A program made the position numbers and the translations under genes. The notes under the pieces were generated by a model that was given only the letters and a program-made list of their open reading frames with translations, was not told the origin of the DNA and searched no databases. Below are positions 18,377 through 28,130 of a DNA stretch of 51,324 nt, one piece after another (position 1 is the stretch's first letter; the number at the start of each line of letters is the position of its first letter). Origin of the DNA: Desulfovibrio litoralis DSM 11393 (lineage in GTDB: Bacteria; Desulfobacterota; Desulfovibrionia; Desulfovibrionales; Desulfovibrionaceae); contig NZ_FRDI01000005.1 in the NCBI RefSeq assembly GCF_900143255.1, forward strand, positions 1 through 51,324, written 5' to 3'.

Positions 18377-20590
18377 TTATTTATCTTTATAGATAGCCCG
18401 CAACGAACTTGTATTTTCACCTAGTTGGCTTAATATTGGTGCCAAAAGATGGAGTCTTTCAATCGCTGCCTGCATTTCTTCGGCTGTAGTTATAGCGATA
18501 TGTTCAACAGAAGATGATACTGTAACGATAGACTGGTTAGCTTCTGTTTGTGCTTGGCAGGCATCTTTTATCTTATGAACCTCGCTTACGCTTTGTTCAA
18601 CTAGTTGCATGATTTTGTTAATAGAGGCATGTGCCTGCTCTGACTGTATTACACTTTCTGTAATTTCTACCAGTGAGTGAGACATTACTGCAACAGCATC
18701 TTGAGTGCCTGTTTGTATGGCTGTTGTTACATCTTTAACTTCTTGTGCCGAACGCATGGTTTTTTCTGCAAGTTTGCGTACTTCGTCTGCTACAACAGCA
18801 AAGCCACGTCCGGCTTCTCCGGCTCTAGCGGCTTCAATAGCGGCATTTAAGGCTAAAAGGTTAACTTGATCTGCTATTTCTGAAATAACAACAATTATAT
18901 TTCCTACTCCGGCGGTTTTTTGAGCTAGTTCTGTTAAAGTATCTTGTAAGTTTTGACTATTATTTGCTGTCCGTTCTACAAGGGTATGTACGGATTGCAT
19001 CATAATTGTGCTTTGAACAGCTTGAGTTTTCGCCTCTTCCGCATGTTTTGTTGCTTCATCTATTTGCCACTGTACTTGCATCGTGATATTTTCAAGTGTT
19101 CCAACAGCCTCTTTGTTTTTTTCAGACTCTTCTCGTGTTTTAGTAGAATCCTTTTGAGCTTGACTAACTTGTTGCTCAAGAGCAATCGTAGATGTTTGTA
19201 ATTGCTGAGAAATAGCATCAAGGTTTTCAGCAAGCATATTTACTTGTTGATGTCTTTTGTCATCTTCTTCCGCCTTAACAGCAAGAACAGTTAACGATTC
19301 TTCTGTTTGCTTGTGTGCTATGGCGTTTGATTCTGCGAGTGCTTTTGATTCAGAAAGGGTATTACGCATCCATTCTGTCATTTTTCGTAAAGAGCTTACA
19401 AGCTTTCCAACTTCGTCATTACTCTTTATGGAAATTTCCGCCTGTAGGTTGCCTGAGGCTATCGCTTCGGCATATTCAATACCAATAGTTATTGATTGAG
19501 TAATACGGCGCATAAGTAGAACAATAAGAGTAATAACTGCCAAAAGACCTATTATAGCAATTAAAAGTTCTTTTAATATAGCAGCGTTGCTTTCGGCCAT
19601 TACTTTATCCATAGGCAGGCTCATTACAAAGCTCCAACTTATGCTACCATCTCCATATGATAAGGGTAAGGAAAAGTGCAAAAAGTCTTCACCATTTACT
19701 TGGCTTATAAAGGAATATTTTTGGCTATTCATAATAGCATCTTTTAATTCTTTGGGCATTGATTCAAAAGCATTTTCGCCAAGTTTTGATTTGTCTATTG
19801 ACCCAATAACTGTCCCATTTTGAGCATAAACAGTCATAAAGCCACTTTGCATAGGGCGAATTTGTTCCACACGCTTTTGTAGAGCAACCAGATTAATATC
19901 AACTCCGGCAACACCAATGGCCTCTTTGTTAACAATAATCGGACTAGCAATCGTGCTTACCAATTCCTTAACATCTTCCTCCATGTATATATCAGGAAAG
20001 GAAGTCTTTTTTGTTTGTTTGGGTAGGGCATAATAAGGCTCCTCAAAACTATCATTTTCACCGGCAGGAGAAGCCACTATTTGTCCATTTTCATCTGTAA
20101 CCCAGAAGGAGCTAAAAGTTCCTTCGCTAGAGGCTACGTCTCCGGGGGTATAATCTGCCAGCGGACCATATAGTTTTTTCATGCTTTCTGCCAACGCCTC
20201 AGGATTATCTTTTATAGCTTCAAACTGGCTGGGCATATATTTAGAATCGTTAACATCAAAAGCATCAGGGTCAAACATTATCCATGAGCCTAAAAAATCA
20301 GGATTATCGCGTTGAGTATTTCTTGCGACTTCAACTAATTGTCCTCGTTCGGTGTTACCAATTTCTTTAAATGTGGCAGCGGTCGTTGCGATCTGTCGAC
20401 TAATAGTGTATCCGCTGTTAAGCATATCAATAAAAGACAAAGATTCTGATCTTGCGAGGTTTTCGGCAAAAGCTTTGGCTAAGTCAACAGCCTGTCGGCG
20501 TTGGGTTTGTTGATTTAAGAACATTATAATACCTAGCAAAAATACAATAGGAATGATCGTTATCAACAAAAGCTTGTTCCGAATTTTCAT
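18377..20590 (-). CDS. Methyl-accepting chemotaxis protein with double-Cache sensor
   Basis: This is a 737-aa transmembrane chemoreceptor. Transmembrane helix 1 spans about residues 6-24. A periplasmic sensor of about 310 residues follows, with double-Cache features ([23 protein letters not shown]). Transmembrane helix 2 spans about 341-359, then a HAMP domain to about 412, and a long coiled coil with the CheA/CheW-contacting tip [21 protein letters not shown] from about residue 568. The start was placed at the ATG at 20590 (MKIRNKLLL) because a receptor begins there with a basic stretch and a membrane helix; the 37 codons upstream look like noncoding DNA. No strong ribosome site is visible. 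The sensor resembles amino-acid- or organic-acid-sensing receptors, but the ligand is unknown. No che genes are nearby. Confidence 0.9.
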   Translation of the reverse strand: MKIRNKLLLITIIPIVFLLGIIMFLNQQTQRRQAVDLAKAFAENLARSESLSFIDMLNSGYTISRQIATTAATFKEIGNTERGQLVEVARNTQRDNPDFLGSWIMFDPDAFDVNDSKYMPSQFEAIKDNPEALAESMKKLYGPLADYTPGDVASSEGTFSSFWVTDENGQIVASPAGENDSFEEPYYALPKQTKKTSFPDIYMEEDVKELVSTIASPIIVNKEAIGVAGVDINLVALQKRVEQIRPMQSGFMTVYAQNGTVIGSIDKSKLGENAFESMPKELKDAIMNSQKYSFISQVNGEDFLHFSLPLSYGDGSISWSFVMSLPMDKVMAESNAAILKELLIAIIGLLAVITLIVLLMRRITQSITIGIEYAEAIASGNLQAEISIKSNDEVGKLVSSLRKMTEWMRNTLSESKALAESNAIAHKQTEESLTVLAVKAEEDDKRHQQVNMLAENLDAISQQLQTSTIALEQQVSQAQKDSTKTREESEKNKEAVGTLENITMQVQWQIDEATKHAEEAKTQAVQSTIMMQSVHTLVERTANNSQNLQDTLTELAQKTAGVGNIIVVISEIADQVNLLALNAAIEAARAGEAGRGFAVVADEVRKLAEKTMRSAQEVKDVTTAIQTGTQDAVAVMSHSLVEITESVIQSEQAHASINKIMQLVEQSVSEVHKIKDACQAQTEANQSIVTVSSSVEHIAITTAEEMQAAIERLHLLAPILSQLGENTSSLRAIYKDK

Positions 20591-20887
20591 TGTTGTGTCC
20601 GTTTCAATACTATATTTAAACAAATTAAATAGTATTATTTTAGTGTTAAGATCAAAATTTACAAATTTATAAATAAGAAAAAAATAGCCAGTTCTCTGCA
20701 CTTTTATTTTTTATTGCAAACGGGCTTTAAGTCTAATCTTACTTTGCTATATTTAGCTTATGATAGTTACCCTAAAATCATTTTTTTTCAAGTAAAAAAT
20801 AAACTTAGTAGGCAACAAAGCTTATAAAAAGTTTATTTATAAAATAAGTTTGCTTTTTTGAGGCTGTGTGAAATTATATAAGGTTCA
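20591..20887. other. Intergenic region upstream of the second chemoreceptor
   Basis: AT-rich, about 300 bases, with no gene seen. It should hold the receptor promoter on the minus strand, but no clear boxes stand out. Imperfect AAACTTA / TAAGTTT repeats occur near 20800-20855. Confidence 0.3.
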
Positions 20888-21129
20888 ACACAATATCAAC
20901 TTAGTTGGCGTTTAATTTTTAGATTTTAGAGGTAAGGTTAAAAAACTCAAATTTTAAATAAATAGTTCTCTTAAATACTTTAAACCCAAAAGTTATTTCA
21001 ATAGTAATGTTTTTTTCACTATGAAGTTTCTAAGGGTAAGAGCGAGATTTTTTAATATACACCTTTTATTCCGTTTTCTCTTAAAAGAGCATCACAACAG
21101 CCAAGGTGATAACAAATATGACGAATCAA
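20888..21129 (+). repeat. Copy C of the ~240-bp duplicated block
   Basis: This is the partner of 17981-18220. Its right end lies inside the intact DinB-fold gene (minus strand), and its left part is the region downstream of that gene. The perfect hairpin arm seen in copy B is here reduced to GTTGGCGTTTAATTTTT, so the terminator has decayed. Confidence 0.8.
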
Positions 21130-21531
21130 TCCAATTAATGCGTATTGATTTGTACATTCTTTTTTGAGGGCGGTAGAGGTTCTGTTGTGTTTTTTGGTGA
21201 GTTTTTCAAGGCTCATATCTTCTATAAAATTGAGAGCTTGTTTTTTCATTTTTTGAGCAAAAATCAACATATCTTCTTTATTAATAATATCATTTGTAAT
21301 ACCAGAAAGCATTACTATTTCTTTAGTATGAAAAGTTTGTTCAGAAGGTTGATTATCCGGTAAGGCATAAAGCTCTATGCAGGCAAGGGTATGAAAAAAT
21401 TGCTGCCAAAGAGGGTAGCCTCCGAGTGTTTTATTCCAAAGGGAATCAGGAATAATGATAATTTGTGTTTCCAACAGATTGAAAAAACGTTTAAAATCGT
21501 CTTTAAAACAAGATATAACAGGATCGTTCAT
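21052..21531 (-). CDS. DinB-fold (four-helix bundle) protein
   Basis: This 159-aa protein resembles the DinB / YfiT metal-binding superfamily. The three expected metal-ligand histidines are visible: H47 in FFHTLA, and H138 and H142 in RHICYHLGCC. Family members include thiol-dependent S-transferases and many proteins of unknown role; nothing here allows a specific reaction. It starts at an ATG 26 bases after the stop of the hydrogenase maturation protease gene on the same strand, so the two are probably co-transcribed. A duplicated fragment of its 3' end lies at 18158-18220. The co-transcription with a hydrogenase gene may be accidental. Confidence 0.65.
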   Translation of the reverse strand: MNDPVISCFKDDFKRFFNLLETQIIIIPDSLWNKTLGGYPLWQQFFHTLACIELYALPDNQPSEQTFHTKEIVMLSGITNDIINKEDMLIFAQKMKKQALNFIEDMSLEKLTKKHNRTSTALKKECTNQYALIGLIRHICYHLGCCDALLRENGIKGVY

Positions 21532-21557
21532 TTTTCTATTAGATTAAGATGTCTAAC

Positions 21558-22037
21558 TTAGCGTTTTACTACTTTAATTTTTTGAGTATTCAACTCTTCA
21601 ATAATCATCTGTTTTAAAAGAGGTAGACGCTCTTTAATTTTAGGGCTTAACTCAGACCCTAAATCTTGCCAGTTATAAGGCTCCATTCCGATGACAATAC
21701 ATTCAGGTCTTTTTCCTGCCAACTCGCAAAGTAAGAGAGTATCAACCAAATCTGTTTGGTGCATTGAGTCTCTAAAGGCCTTACTTTTTCTAAGGTCATT
21801 ATTGATTAAATGATATACGCTACCTGGTTCATGTCCACCAAGTACGGCATCAACAACGATAAGCAGGTCGCAGTCTGTTAATTTTCCCATTAAGCTTACG
21901 CCCAACGTTCCGCCGTCCATTAATTCAACATTGTTAGGGAAATCGTATTCATTCATTAACTCTTTAACGGCATGAACGCCAAGACCTTCGTCTTTACAAA
22001 TAATGTTGCCAACACCAAGAACAAGAACTTTTTTCAT
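21558..22037 (-). CDS. [NiFe] hydrogenase maturation endopeptidase (HyaD/HybD family)
   Basis: This cytoplasmic endopeptidase removes the C-terminal tail of the hydrogenase large subunit after nickel has been inserted. The 159-aa protein begins MKKVLVLGVGNIICKDEGLG, the family signature. The three residues that bind nickel in E. coli HybD (E16, D62, H93) correspond to E17, D63 (VVDAV) and H93 (SMHQTD). Its substrate is almost certainly the large subunit encoded upstream on the same strand, which still carries a 15-residue tail after its final histidine. A strong hairpin lies between the two genes, so protease expression probably depends on read-through or its own promoter. A DinB-fold gene follows. 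Confidence 0.92.
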   Translation of the reverse strand: MKKVLVLGVGNIICKDEGLGVHAVKELMNEYDFPNNVELMDGGTLGVSLMGKLTDCDLLIVVDAVLGGHEPGSVYHLINNDLRKSKAFRDSMHQTDLVDTLLLCELAGKRPECIVIGMEPYNWQDLGSELSPKIKERLPLLKQMIIEELNTQKIKVVKR

Positions 22038-22181
22038 AAATTATATTCTAACCTTATTATATTATATATTTTATTACATATAATTCATAAACAATTATTG
22101 AGATAACGTCTTTATCTTAGTTTATTTTTTAGAATAGTTCAATATATTATTCTTTATTAATTAAGATTGTATTAATATATA

Positions 22182-22218
22182 AAAAGAGGTGAATTTGTTA
22201 GTCAAACTCACCTCTTTT
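22182..22218 (-). terminator. Hairpin between hydrogenase and maturation-protease genes
   Basis: A 16-bp stem with one mismatch (AAAAGAGGTGA and TCACCTCTTTT at its core) has a 5-nt loop. Read leftward, the stem ends in TCTTTTTA, as in a Rho-independent terminator just after the large-subunit stop codon. It also has a T run in the rightward direction. Confidence 0.8.
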
Positions 22219-22237
22219 CAGTTTTTTTATTTAGGAT

Positions 22238-23866
22238 TTATAAAACTTTAAACTCGCGTGTTTTATTATTTTCAAGGTCAATAACGTGAACAGCACAAGC
22301 GATACAAGGGTCAAAAGAGTGAACGACACGTAATATTTCAACAGGACGTGCAGCATCTACGACCGGAGCACCAATTAAAGCTTCCTCAACTGGTCCTACT
22401 AAACCTTTTGCATCACGAGGACCACAGTTCCAAGTTGTCGGAACAATCAATTGCATATTGGCAATTTTTTTCTCTTCGATATTTATCCAGTGGCTTAAAC
22501 CACCACGAGGAGCGTTAACTAAGCCAACGCCTTTAGCGTTACCCGGGTTTGTCCAAGGGAAGTTAATAACTTTATCGCCTTTAGCAATATTATCTCTATA
22601 GCCGTCTATCCAGTCTTGAATCATTTCAGAAATTGCAACTGTTTCTATACAACGAGCGGCAGTACGACCGAGGGTAGAGAAGAGTTGTTCTGGCTTTAAG
22701 CCTGTTGCTTTGAGAACTGCGCCTACAAGCTTTTTGATGATTTCATTACCTTGTGCATAGTTTGAAACAACAGTTGCCAAAGGTCCTGTTTCCATCACTA
22801 GATTGTCATATCTAGGGGCTTTACACCAAGAATAACGATCTTCACCGTGTAAGTCGGTAAATTTAGGTCCGCCGTCGCTATCAAAAGGACCATGAGGTTC
22901 TTTTCCAACATACCAGCTATGACGCACATGCTCTTCAATTTTTCCCTTATCAAATGGGTGAACTTTGCTTAAGTCTTGGTTTAGAATTATACCGCTTTTA
23001 AAAGCAGTTTCGCTGTCAATTTTACCATTGATTGGGAATTCTCCAAAGGCCATTAAGTTCTTTGTTCCACCATAAGTAGCACAATCACCATATACGGAAG
23101 CAACGAGCAATACGTCTGCTAAGTAGTAATCATTAATGAACTTTTTAGCTTTTTGGAATATTTCTTCGTAATGTTTAATTATTTGAGGCTCAAGACCTTC
23201 ATAGCAGGTTACGCCGCCAGGAATAAGGAATTGAGGGTGAGGGTTTTTACCACCAAATAACGCCATTCCGCGGGCAATTTCTACTTGCATGCGTAGAGCA
23301 TCAAGGTAGTGAGAGGTTAAAAGCAAGTTTTGTTCAGGCGTTAGCTTATAAGCAGGGTGTCCGCCGATAAAATAAGCATTAGTAAAGATACCAAGTTGTT
23401 CACCTTTAACGAAAGCTTGTAATTTAGCTTGAACAGCTTTTAAACCTTCAGGAGTAGACACTCCAAGCTTCGATGCTTTCACTGGGTCAGCCTTAAGGGC
23501 AGCAGTAACATCAACGAAATCTAAAGCGTGTAAATGATAGAAGTGAACTAAGTGGTCATGCAAAAACTGAATACCAAGTACCAAGTTACGAATATAGTTG
23601 GCATTTGTTGGAATATCAAATTTAGTTGCATTTTCCAATGAACGAGTAGAAGCCAAAGAGTGTGTATATGTACAAACACCGCAGACACGTTGGGTAAACA
23701 TGGCGGCATCTCTTGGGTCTCTGCCTTTTAATATTGTTTCTATTCCGCGATAAAGGGTAGAAACGCTGTAAGCATTTTTAATTTTATTGTTTTCAACTTC
23801 AACTTCAATTCGTAAGTGCCCTTCAATTCTGGTTAACGGGTCAACTACTATTTTTTGTGTTGCCAT
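22238..23866 (-). CDS. hynA: Periplasmic [NiFe] hydrogenase large subunit
   Basis: This is the catalytic subunit carrying the Ni-Fe(CN)2CO centre. The 542-aa protein has the N-terminal metal motif RVCGVCTYTHS (C62, C65) and the C-terminal motif DPCIACAVH (C521, C524, H527); these four cysteines are the expected nickel and iron ligands. Fifteen residues after H527 form the tail cut off by the maturation protease. The ATG at 23866 was chosen because AAGGAG lies six bases before it; an in-frame ATG two codons earlier is too close to the ribosome site. The large subunit has no signal peptide and is carried out with the Tat-bearing small subunit encoded just upstream. No cytochrome b subunit gene is present, as in soluble Desulfovibrio enzymes that pass electrons to periplasmic cytochrome c3. 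Confidence 0.96.
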   Translation of the reverse strand: MATQKIVVDPLTRIEGHLRIEVEVENNKIKNAYSVSTLYRGIETILKGRDPRDAAMFTQRVCGVCTYTHSLASTRSLENATKFDIPTNANYIRNLVLGIQFLHDHLVHFYHLHALDFVDVTAALKADPVKASKLGVSTPEGLKAVQAKLQAFVKGEQLGIFTNAYFIGGHPAYKLTPEQNLLLTSHYLDALRMQVEIARGMALFGGKNPHPQFLIPGGVTCYEGLEPQIIKHYEEIFQKAKKFINDYYLADVLLVASVYGDCATYGGTKNLMAFGEFPINGKIDSETAFKSGIILNQDLSKVHPFDKGKIEEHVRHSWYVGKEPHGPFDSDGGPKFTDLHGEDRYSWCKAPRYDNLVMETGPLATVVSNYAQGNEIIKKLVGAVLKATGLKPEQLFSTLGRTAARCIETVAISEMIQDWIDGYRDNIAKGDKVINFPWTNPGNAKGVGLVNAPRGGLSHWINIEEKKIANMQLIVPTTWNCGPRDAKGLVGPVEEALIGAPVVDAARPVEILRVVHSFDPCIACAVHVIDLENNKTREFKVL

Positions 23867-23919
23867 GGTCATCTCCTTGTTATGGCTAAAAGTAAAAAAA
23901 TCTTAGATTAAAAGAACTC

Positions 23920-24873
23920 TTAGTTTTCGAAGAATGGAGTCATTTTATCCCAGAAATTTGGTTCACTACAGCCAATGCATGGGTGACCGGCTTGTACTGG
24001 CCAGCTTACGCCATTAAATTTAGCCTTTGGACAGTTGTTGTAAGTATCAGGACCTTTACAGCCAAGATTATATAAACAATATCCCTTACGTGCTTCTTCT
24101 GATTCAAAAGAAGGGGCAAAGTTTCCGGCTTCAAAGTGTTCTCTGCGTTCACAGTTATCGTGTACGCTTTCACCAAAAAACATATTTGGACGACCAAGTT
24201 TATCCAGAGGGGGAACAGCTTTGTTTTGAAGTACATGAACGATTGTTCCGACAAGGTTAATTGGGTTAGGCGGACAACCTGGGATATTGATAACCTTTCC
24301 TTTTAAAGAAGGAACGGCATCTTCCAAACCTTTAGCACCGGTTGGGTTTGGTTTGGCAGCTTGAATACCACCATAGGCGGCACAAGTTCCGTAGGCTATG
24401 TTGTGGAGTGCTTTTGTAGGAATTCTGTTGGCAATATCTAGCATTGTGTGGTTGCCAACTTTTCCGAAGATACCATTTTCAGCGGTTGGAATAGCTCCTT
24501 CGACTATGCAGATAAATCCATCTTTTGAAGAAACGGCTTTTTCTAAGGCTTCTTCAGCGGCATGACCGGCAGCCGCCATAATGGTTTCTTGATAATCTAG
24601 CGAAATAGTATCAAAGATTAATTCATCAAGAAATGGGTTTGTTGTTCTTAATACTGATTCTGTGCAGCCAGTACATTCGGCAAAATGTAAGTATACTACA
24701 GAGGGTCTGCGTTTAGCAGTTAAAGCTAGAGCAACTTCCGCTGCAAAGCCTGGTCCCATTCCCATAGTAACAGCTACAGCTGTACAAAATTTTAAGAAAT
24801 CTCTGCGGTTAACCCCTCTTTTAGCAAGTCTTTCTTCAGGGTTTTCTCTTGCAAGACCGACTGATACCTTCAT
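23920..24873 (-). CDS. hynB: Periplasmic [NiFe] hydrogenase small subunit, Tat-exported
   Basis: This is the electron-transfer subunit, holding three iron-sulfur clusters. The 317-aa precursor has a twin-arginine signal (NRRDFLKF, R23-R24) followed by a hydrophobic stretch ending near residue 52. Mature-part motifs include ECTGCTES (C67, C70, proximal cluster), the TCAAYGG block, PGCPPNP, DNCERR and, near the end, [14 protein letters not shown], all standard for [NiFe] small subunits. A good AGGAG precedes the ATG at 24873. The large-subunit gene follows after 53 bases, so the two form an operon in the usual small-then-large order. The symbol follows the Desulfovibrio hyn naming; other strains use hydA for this subunit. 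The physiological role is most likely H2 uptake. Confidence 0.96.
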   Translation of the reverse strand: MKVSVGLARENPEERLAKRGVNRRDFLKFCTAVAVTMGMGPGFAAEVALALTAKRRPSVVYLHFAECTGCTESVLRTTNPFLDELIFDTISLDYQETIMAAAGHAAEEALEKAVSSKDGFICIVEGAIPTAENGIFGKVGNHTMLDIANRIPTKALHNIAYGTCAAYGGIQAAKPNPTGAKGLEDAVPSLKGKVINIPGCPPNPINLVGTIVHVLQNKAVPPLDKLGRPNMFFGESVHDNCERREHFEAGNFAPSFESEEARKGYCLYNLGCKGPDTYNNCPKAKFNGVSWPVQAGHPCIGCSEPNFWDKMTPFFEN

Positions 24874-24998
24874 AGCAATCTCCTAATGTTGTAGGTAAAG
24901 TTTAACTAACCAAAAAAACGTATATAGGTTTCTATTTGTCTTTTAAACTTTTTTTAAAAAAAAGTAAATAGCCTATTAAAAATATCTAAGGTTTATAT

Positions 24999-26093
24999 TT
25001 ATAGTATTTTATATCCATTTTCTGTGATTAATACCATAAATTCCAAACGAACGCCGCCCCAATCAGAGTAATATAAACCGGGCTCTACGGTAATCACCAT
25101 TCCCGCTTCGAGAATTGTAGTTCTTGTAGCGTTTAAACTAGGGGTTTCGTGGGTTTCCAATCCGATTCCGTGTCCAAGACCGTGGGTAAAATATTGTTCA
25201 ACTTTATATTTTTTAAAAATATTCAGGGCTGTGGAATATGCTTCATTAACGGATAAACCCGGGCGTAAAATTTCTATTGCCGCCATTTGAGCTTCTTGAA
25301 CTTGTGAAAAAGTCTCTTTAAAACTTTTAGTTGGTTTATCTCCAACCCAAAAAGTGCGAGTTTGATCAGAACAATAGTCGTTTAAACGACAACCGACATC
25401 AACAAGGACAGGGCAGTTGTCAATTGTTTTTTCATTGCTAGGTATAGCGTGAGGAAGGGCGGCGTTTTTTCCTATTGCGACAATACTTTCAAAAGATAGT
25501 CCACTTGCCCCTTTGTTTCTAAAAAACTGTTCAATGTCCCATGCAATTTGTATTTCACTAGCACCGTTTTTTAACATTTGAGGAACGGCGTTCATTAGTT
25601 CATGATTTAATTTACAAGCCCTACTTAATAACTCAATTTCATGGTTATCTTTAATTATTCTTAATTCTTCAACCAGTCCGTCAGAGGGGACAAGGGTTTG
25701 ATTGGTGTTGAAAAAAGAGAGCAGTTTATGATAAAAGTTAACGCTTGTTGTGTTGGCTTCAAAGCCGATTTTTCCTGTAATGTTATTTTTGATTAATTCG
25801 CCAATTTGTTCCGCAGGATTTGTTTTATATATAAAAATATATTTTTCGTCCCAAAGTCTTTTGGCAGCTTCATAAAATCTTGAATCAGTACACAGCCAAT
25901 CTTTGCCGGAGCTTGTTATAATTAATAAACCGGAGCTTTCATTTTTTTGAGAATCTTTCAGCTCAAAACCTGAAAGATAAAATCTATTGGCATCATAGTT
26001 TATTATTAAAGCGTCTAAGCCTTTTGAATGCATTTTTTTTCTAAGTTTTTCGCGTCTGGTCTCATAGATTTCGGCTGTAATTGTGTTATTCAT
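24999..26093 (-). CDS. M24-family metallopeptidase (Xaa-Pro aminopeptidase-like)
   Basis: This cytoplasmic dimetal peptidase has the pita-bread fold and should remove N-terminal residues before proline or cleave Xaa-Pro dipeptides. Residues 1 to about 150 form the creatinase-like N-terminal domain; the catalytic domain follows. All five metal ligands are visible: D232, D243 (SDQTRT), H308 (HGLGHGIG), E337 (VEPGLY) and E351. The 364-aa length matches short bacterial PepP/PepQ relatives. The ATG at 26093 has only a weak upstream AAGTGG. It lies 125 bases upstream of the hydrogenase small-subunit gene on the same strand, with no clear terminator between them, so read-through is possible, but function suggests independence. 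Confidence 0.88.
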   Translation of the reverse strand: MNNTITAEIYETRREKLRKKMHSKGLDALIINYDANRFYLSGFELKDSQKNESSGLLIITSSGKDWLCTDSRFYEAAKRLWDEKYIFIYKTNPAEQIGELIKNNITGKIGFEANTTSVNFYHKLLSFFNTNQTLVPSDGLVEELRIIKDNHEIELLSRACKLNHELMNAVPQMLKNGASEIQIAWDIEQFFRNKGASGLSFESIVAIGKNAALPHAIPSNEKTIDNCPVLVDVGCRLNDYCSDQTRTFWVGDKPTKSFKETFSQVQEAQMAAIEILRPGLSVNEAYSTALNIFKKYKVEQYFTHGLGHGIGLETHETPSLNATRTTILEAGMVITVEPGLYYSDWGGVRLEFMVLITENGYKIL

Positions 26094-26160
26094 AAAGTAC
26101 CACTTTTTTATAAAATATAGCTTTTATTAATACAGCCCAATAATCTTGTAAAGAACAAGA

Positions 26161-26204
26161 AAGGCTTAGATAAAATCGCTTGTTGCAAGTTTTATCTAAG
26201 CCTT
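26161..26204 (-). terminator. Strong hairpin downstream of the 211-aa unknown gene
   Basis: Perfect 15-bp arms AAGGCTTAGATAAAA and TTTTATCTAAGCCTT enclose a 14-nt loop, placed 20 bases after the stop codon of the leftward gene. The T run after the stem is short. Confidence 0.7.
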
Positions 26205-26224
26205 ATGGTTGTTTATTTTAATTG

Positions 26225-26860
26225 TTAAACAAAATAATCAATGCCGGAAGAAAAAGTTGTTTGTCCTCCGCTGAAATCTGCTAACAATGAAGTACCTGTA
26301 TCTGTTGTTGAATTAAAAAATATATCCAGAGCTTGGGCTTGATAGTTTGCTTTTATTGTGCGGATATTTGTTCCTTTAAGTTTATCTACTTCATTTTCAG
26401 GGCTTAGATTTTTTTCAAGATTTTTTAAAGCTTGAATCTTTCTAAACTCTTCAACAATTCCGGGGTTTTGTTTAAAGTAACTTTCAACAAGTTTTTTTGT
26501 TTCTTCGTTTTTGGCTGAAACCGTAATTGCTTGTTCGTTTTCTTTTTTAGGGTCTAAAGCAATCTGAAAATCAAAATCAGTAAGACCAAGGGCTTTAAGA
26601 TCTTTTTCTACTTTTTCGGTAAAAGCATTTTCCAAGTTTTTGAGGTAGGCAATAATATCAGTAATAGTAACAGGTGATCCGTCTTTTAACTCGGAAATTT
26701 CTTCCAATGCTTTCGTTAAAGCAAGTTCTAACCCCTCGGGCATATAAGAACCAAGGCTGTTGCCGGTTGAGGTTGAGTTGTTGGCGTTATTTTTATTTGC
26801 TCCAAAATTCATTGTATAATTTGAACCGGTTGAAAGATACGGGTTTACTTGTAAGCTCAT
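26225..26860 (-). CDS. Hypothetical protein, helix-rich, asparagine/serine-rich N-terminus
   Basis: This 211-aa protein is not recognised. The first 40 residues are low in charge and rich in N, S, T and G (NANNSTSTGNSLGSY), with no signal peptide or membrane helix. Residues 40-170 are rich in K and E and predicted mostly helical (LELALTKALEEISELKDG, AFTEKVEKDLKALGL). The tail is S/T/G-rich and ends GIDYFV. Such a flexible-helical-flexible layout is seen in substrates or accessory proteins of flagellar or type III export, but nothing here proves it. It has an AAGGAG ribosome site and its own terminator, so it is a single-gene unit divergent from phoH. Confidence 0.6.
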   Translation of the reverse strand: MSLQVNPYLSTGSNYTMNFGANKNNANNSTSTGNSLGSYMPEGLELALTKALEEISELKDGSPVTITDIIAYLKNLENAFTEKVEKDLKALGLTDFDFQIALDPKKENEQAITVSAKNEETKKLVESYFKQNPGIVEEFRKIQALKNLEKNLSPENEVDKLKGTNIRTIKANYQAQALDIFFNSTTDTGTSLLADFSGGQTTFSSGIDYFV

Positions 26861-27114
26861 AAGACGCTCCTTAAAGTTAAAAATTATGGCGGAAAAAAAG
26901 TCTTGTTTTTAAGAAAAATATTATATAAAATTATTAATGCAATTAATGTTCCGTTTTTTTCAGAGTGAGTTAGTGTTTTTAGGCTTATTAGGCTTGTCAT
27001 AATAAAAAAAATCAGGTAGCTATAGACAAAGTTAAATTAGTCTTGGAGCGAATAAAAACTCTTTTGCACTGAGTAACTCAATAGCTTTTTTAATGAAAAA
27101 AGTTTGTTTATTAA

Positions 27115-28107
27115 ATGGAGAACACTATAACAACACTCAATTTTAGCCAAACGATTGATTTTGATGACCATAAAGCAAGCAATTTACTTTTTGGCCCTCA
27201 AGAAAAAAATTTAAAAGAAATATCTAAACAAAATAAAGTTAAGCTGGCTACGCGCGGGAACAGTATTCATATAAGCGGGAACGATAAAGACCTCGTCATG
27301 TTGACAATGCGTCTTTTATCTCAATTATATACAGTTATTCGTAGTGGTTTTCCTTTAGAATTTAATGATATTGTCTATTCTGTTTCTGCATTAAAAACAA
27401 ACCCAGGTCTTGATTTATATAGCTTTTTTAAAGATAGCTCTTTTATCGTTTCGCCAAAACGCAATATTTCGCCCAAAACGCTAAATCAACGAGCCTATCT
27501 TGAAGCTTTAAAAGAAAATGATATCGTGTTTGGAGTAGGTCCGGCCGGAACGGGCAAAACTTATCTGGCTGTGGCTTTTGCTGTTTCTTACCTCCTTGCC
27601 AAACGTGTAAAGCGTATTATACTGACAAGACCGGCTGTTGAAGCCGGAGAAAAGCTTGGTTTTTTACCCGGCGATTTGGTAGAAAAGGTCAATCCTTATC
27701 TGCGTCCGTTATATGATGCCCTTTATGACATGCTTGAAGCTGATAAGGTAACCGCTTTGTTTGAGAGTGGTGTTATCGAGATTGCACCTTTGGCGTTTAT
27801 GCGGGGGCGAACTTTACATGATGCGTTCATTATTTTAGACGAAGCTCAAAATACAACTCCTGAACAAATGAAAATGTTTTTAACGCGTATGGGGTTTGGT
27901 TCAAAAATGGTTGTTACCGGAGACATAACTCAAATTGATTTGCCTAAAAACAATAATATGTTTGAAAGATCCGGGTTGGTTCAGTCTTTAAAAATTTTAA
28001 AAGATATAAATGAAATTAAAATTATCCATTTTGATAGTACTGATGTTGTCAGGCATTCGTTAGTTTCTAAAATAATTTTAGCTTATGAAAAATTTTCAGG
28101 CGAGTAA
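27115..28107 (+). CDS. phoH: PhoH-family ATPase (YbeZ-like)
   Basis: This 330-aa cytoplasmic P-loop ATPase of the PhoH/YbeZ group is linked to RNA metabolism and ribosome maturation with YbeY. The N-terminal 110 residues resemble the KH-like part of YbeZ (RGNSIHISGN). The ATPase domain shows Walker A GPAGTGKT (142-149), TRPAVEAGEKLGFLPGD, Walker B ILDEAQN (D242-E243) and VVTGDITQID. These are the standard PhoH signatures. The next two genes, a 7TM-HD hydrolase and ybeY, complete the conserved neighbourhood. The ATG at 27115 lacks a clear ribosome site. There are 23 bases to the next gene. Confidence 0.92.
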   Translation: MENTITTLNFSQTIDFDDHKASNLLFGPQEKNLKEISKQNKVKLATRGNSIHISGNDKDLVMLTMRLLSQLYTVIRSGFPLEFNDIVYSVSALKTNPGLDLYSFFKDSSFIVSPKRNISPKTLNQRAYLEALKENDIVFGVGPAGTGKTYLAVAFAVSYLLAKRVKRIILTRPAVEAGEKLGFLPGDLVEKVNPYLRPLYDALYDMLEADKVTALFESGVIEIAPLAFMRGRTLHDAFIILDEAQNTTPEQMKMFLTRMGFGSKMVVTGDITQIDLPKNNNMFERSGLVQSLKILKDINEIKIIHFDSTDVVRHSLVSKIILAYEKFSGE

Positions 28108-28130
28108 TACACCCTGAAAGGTTATAACAT

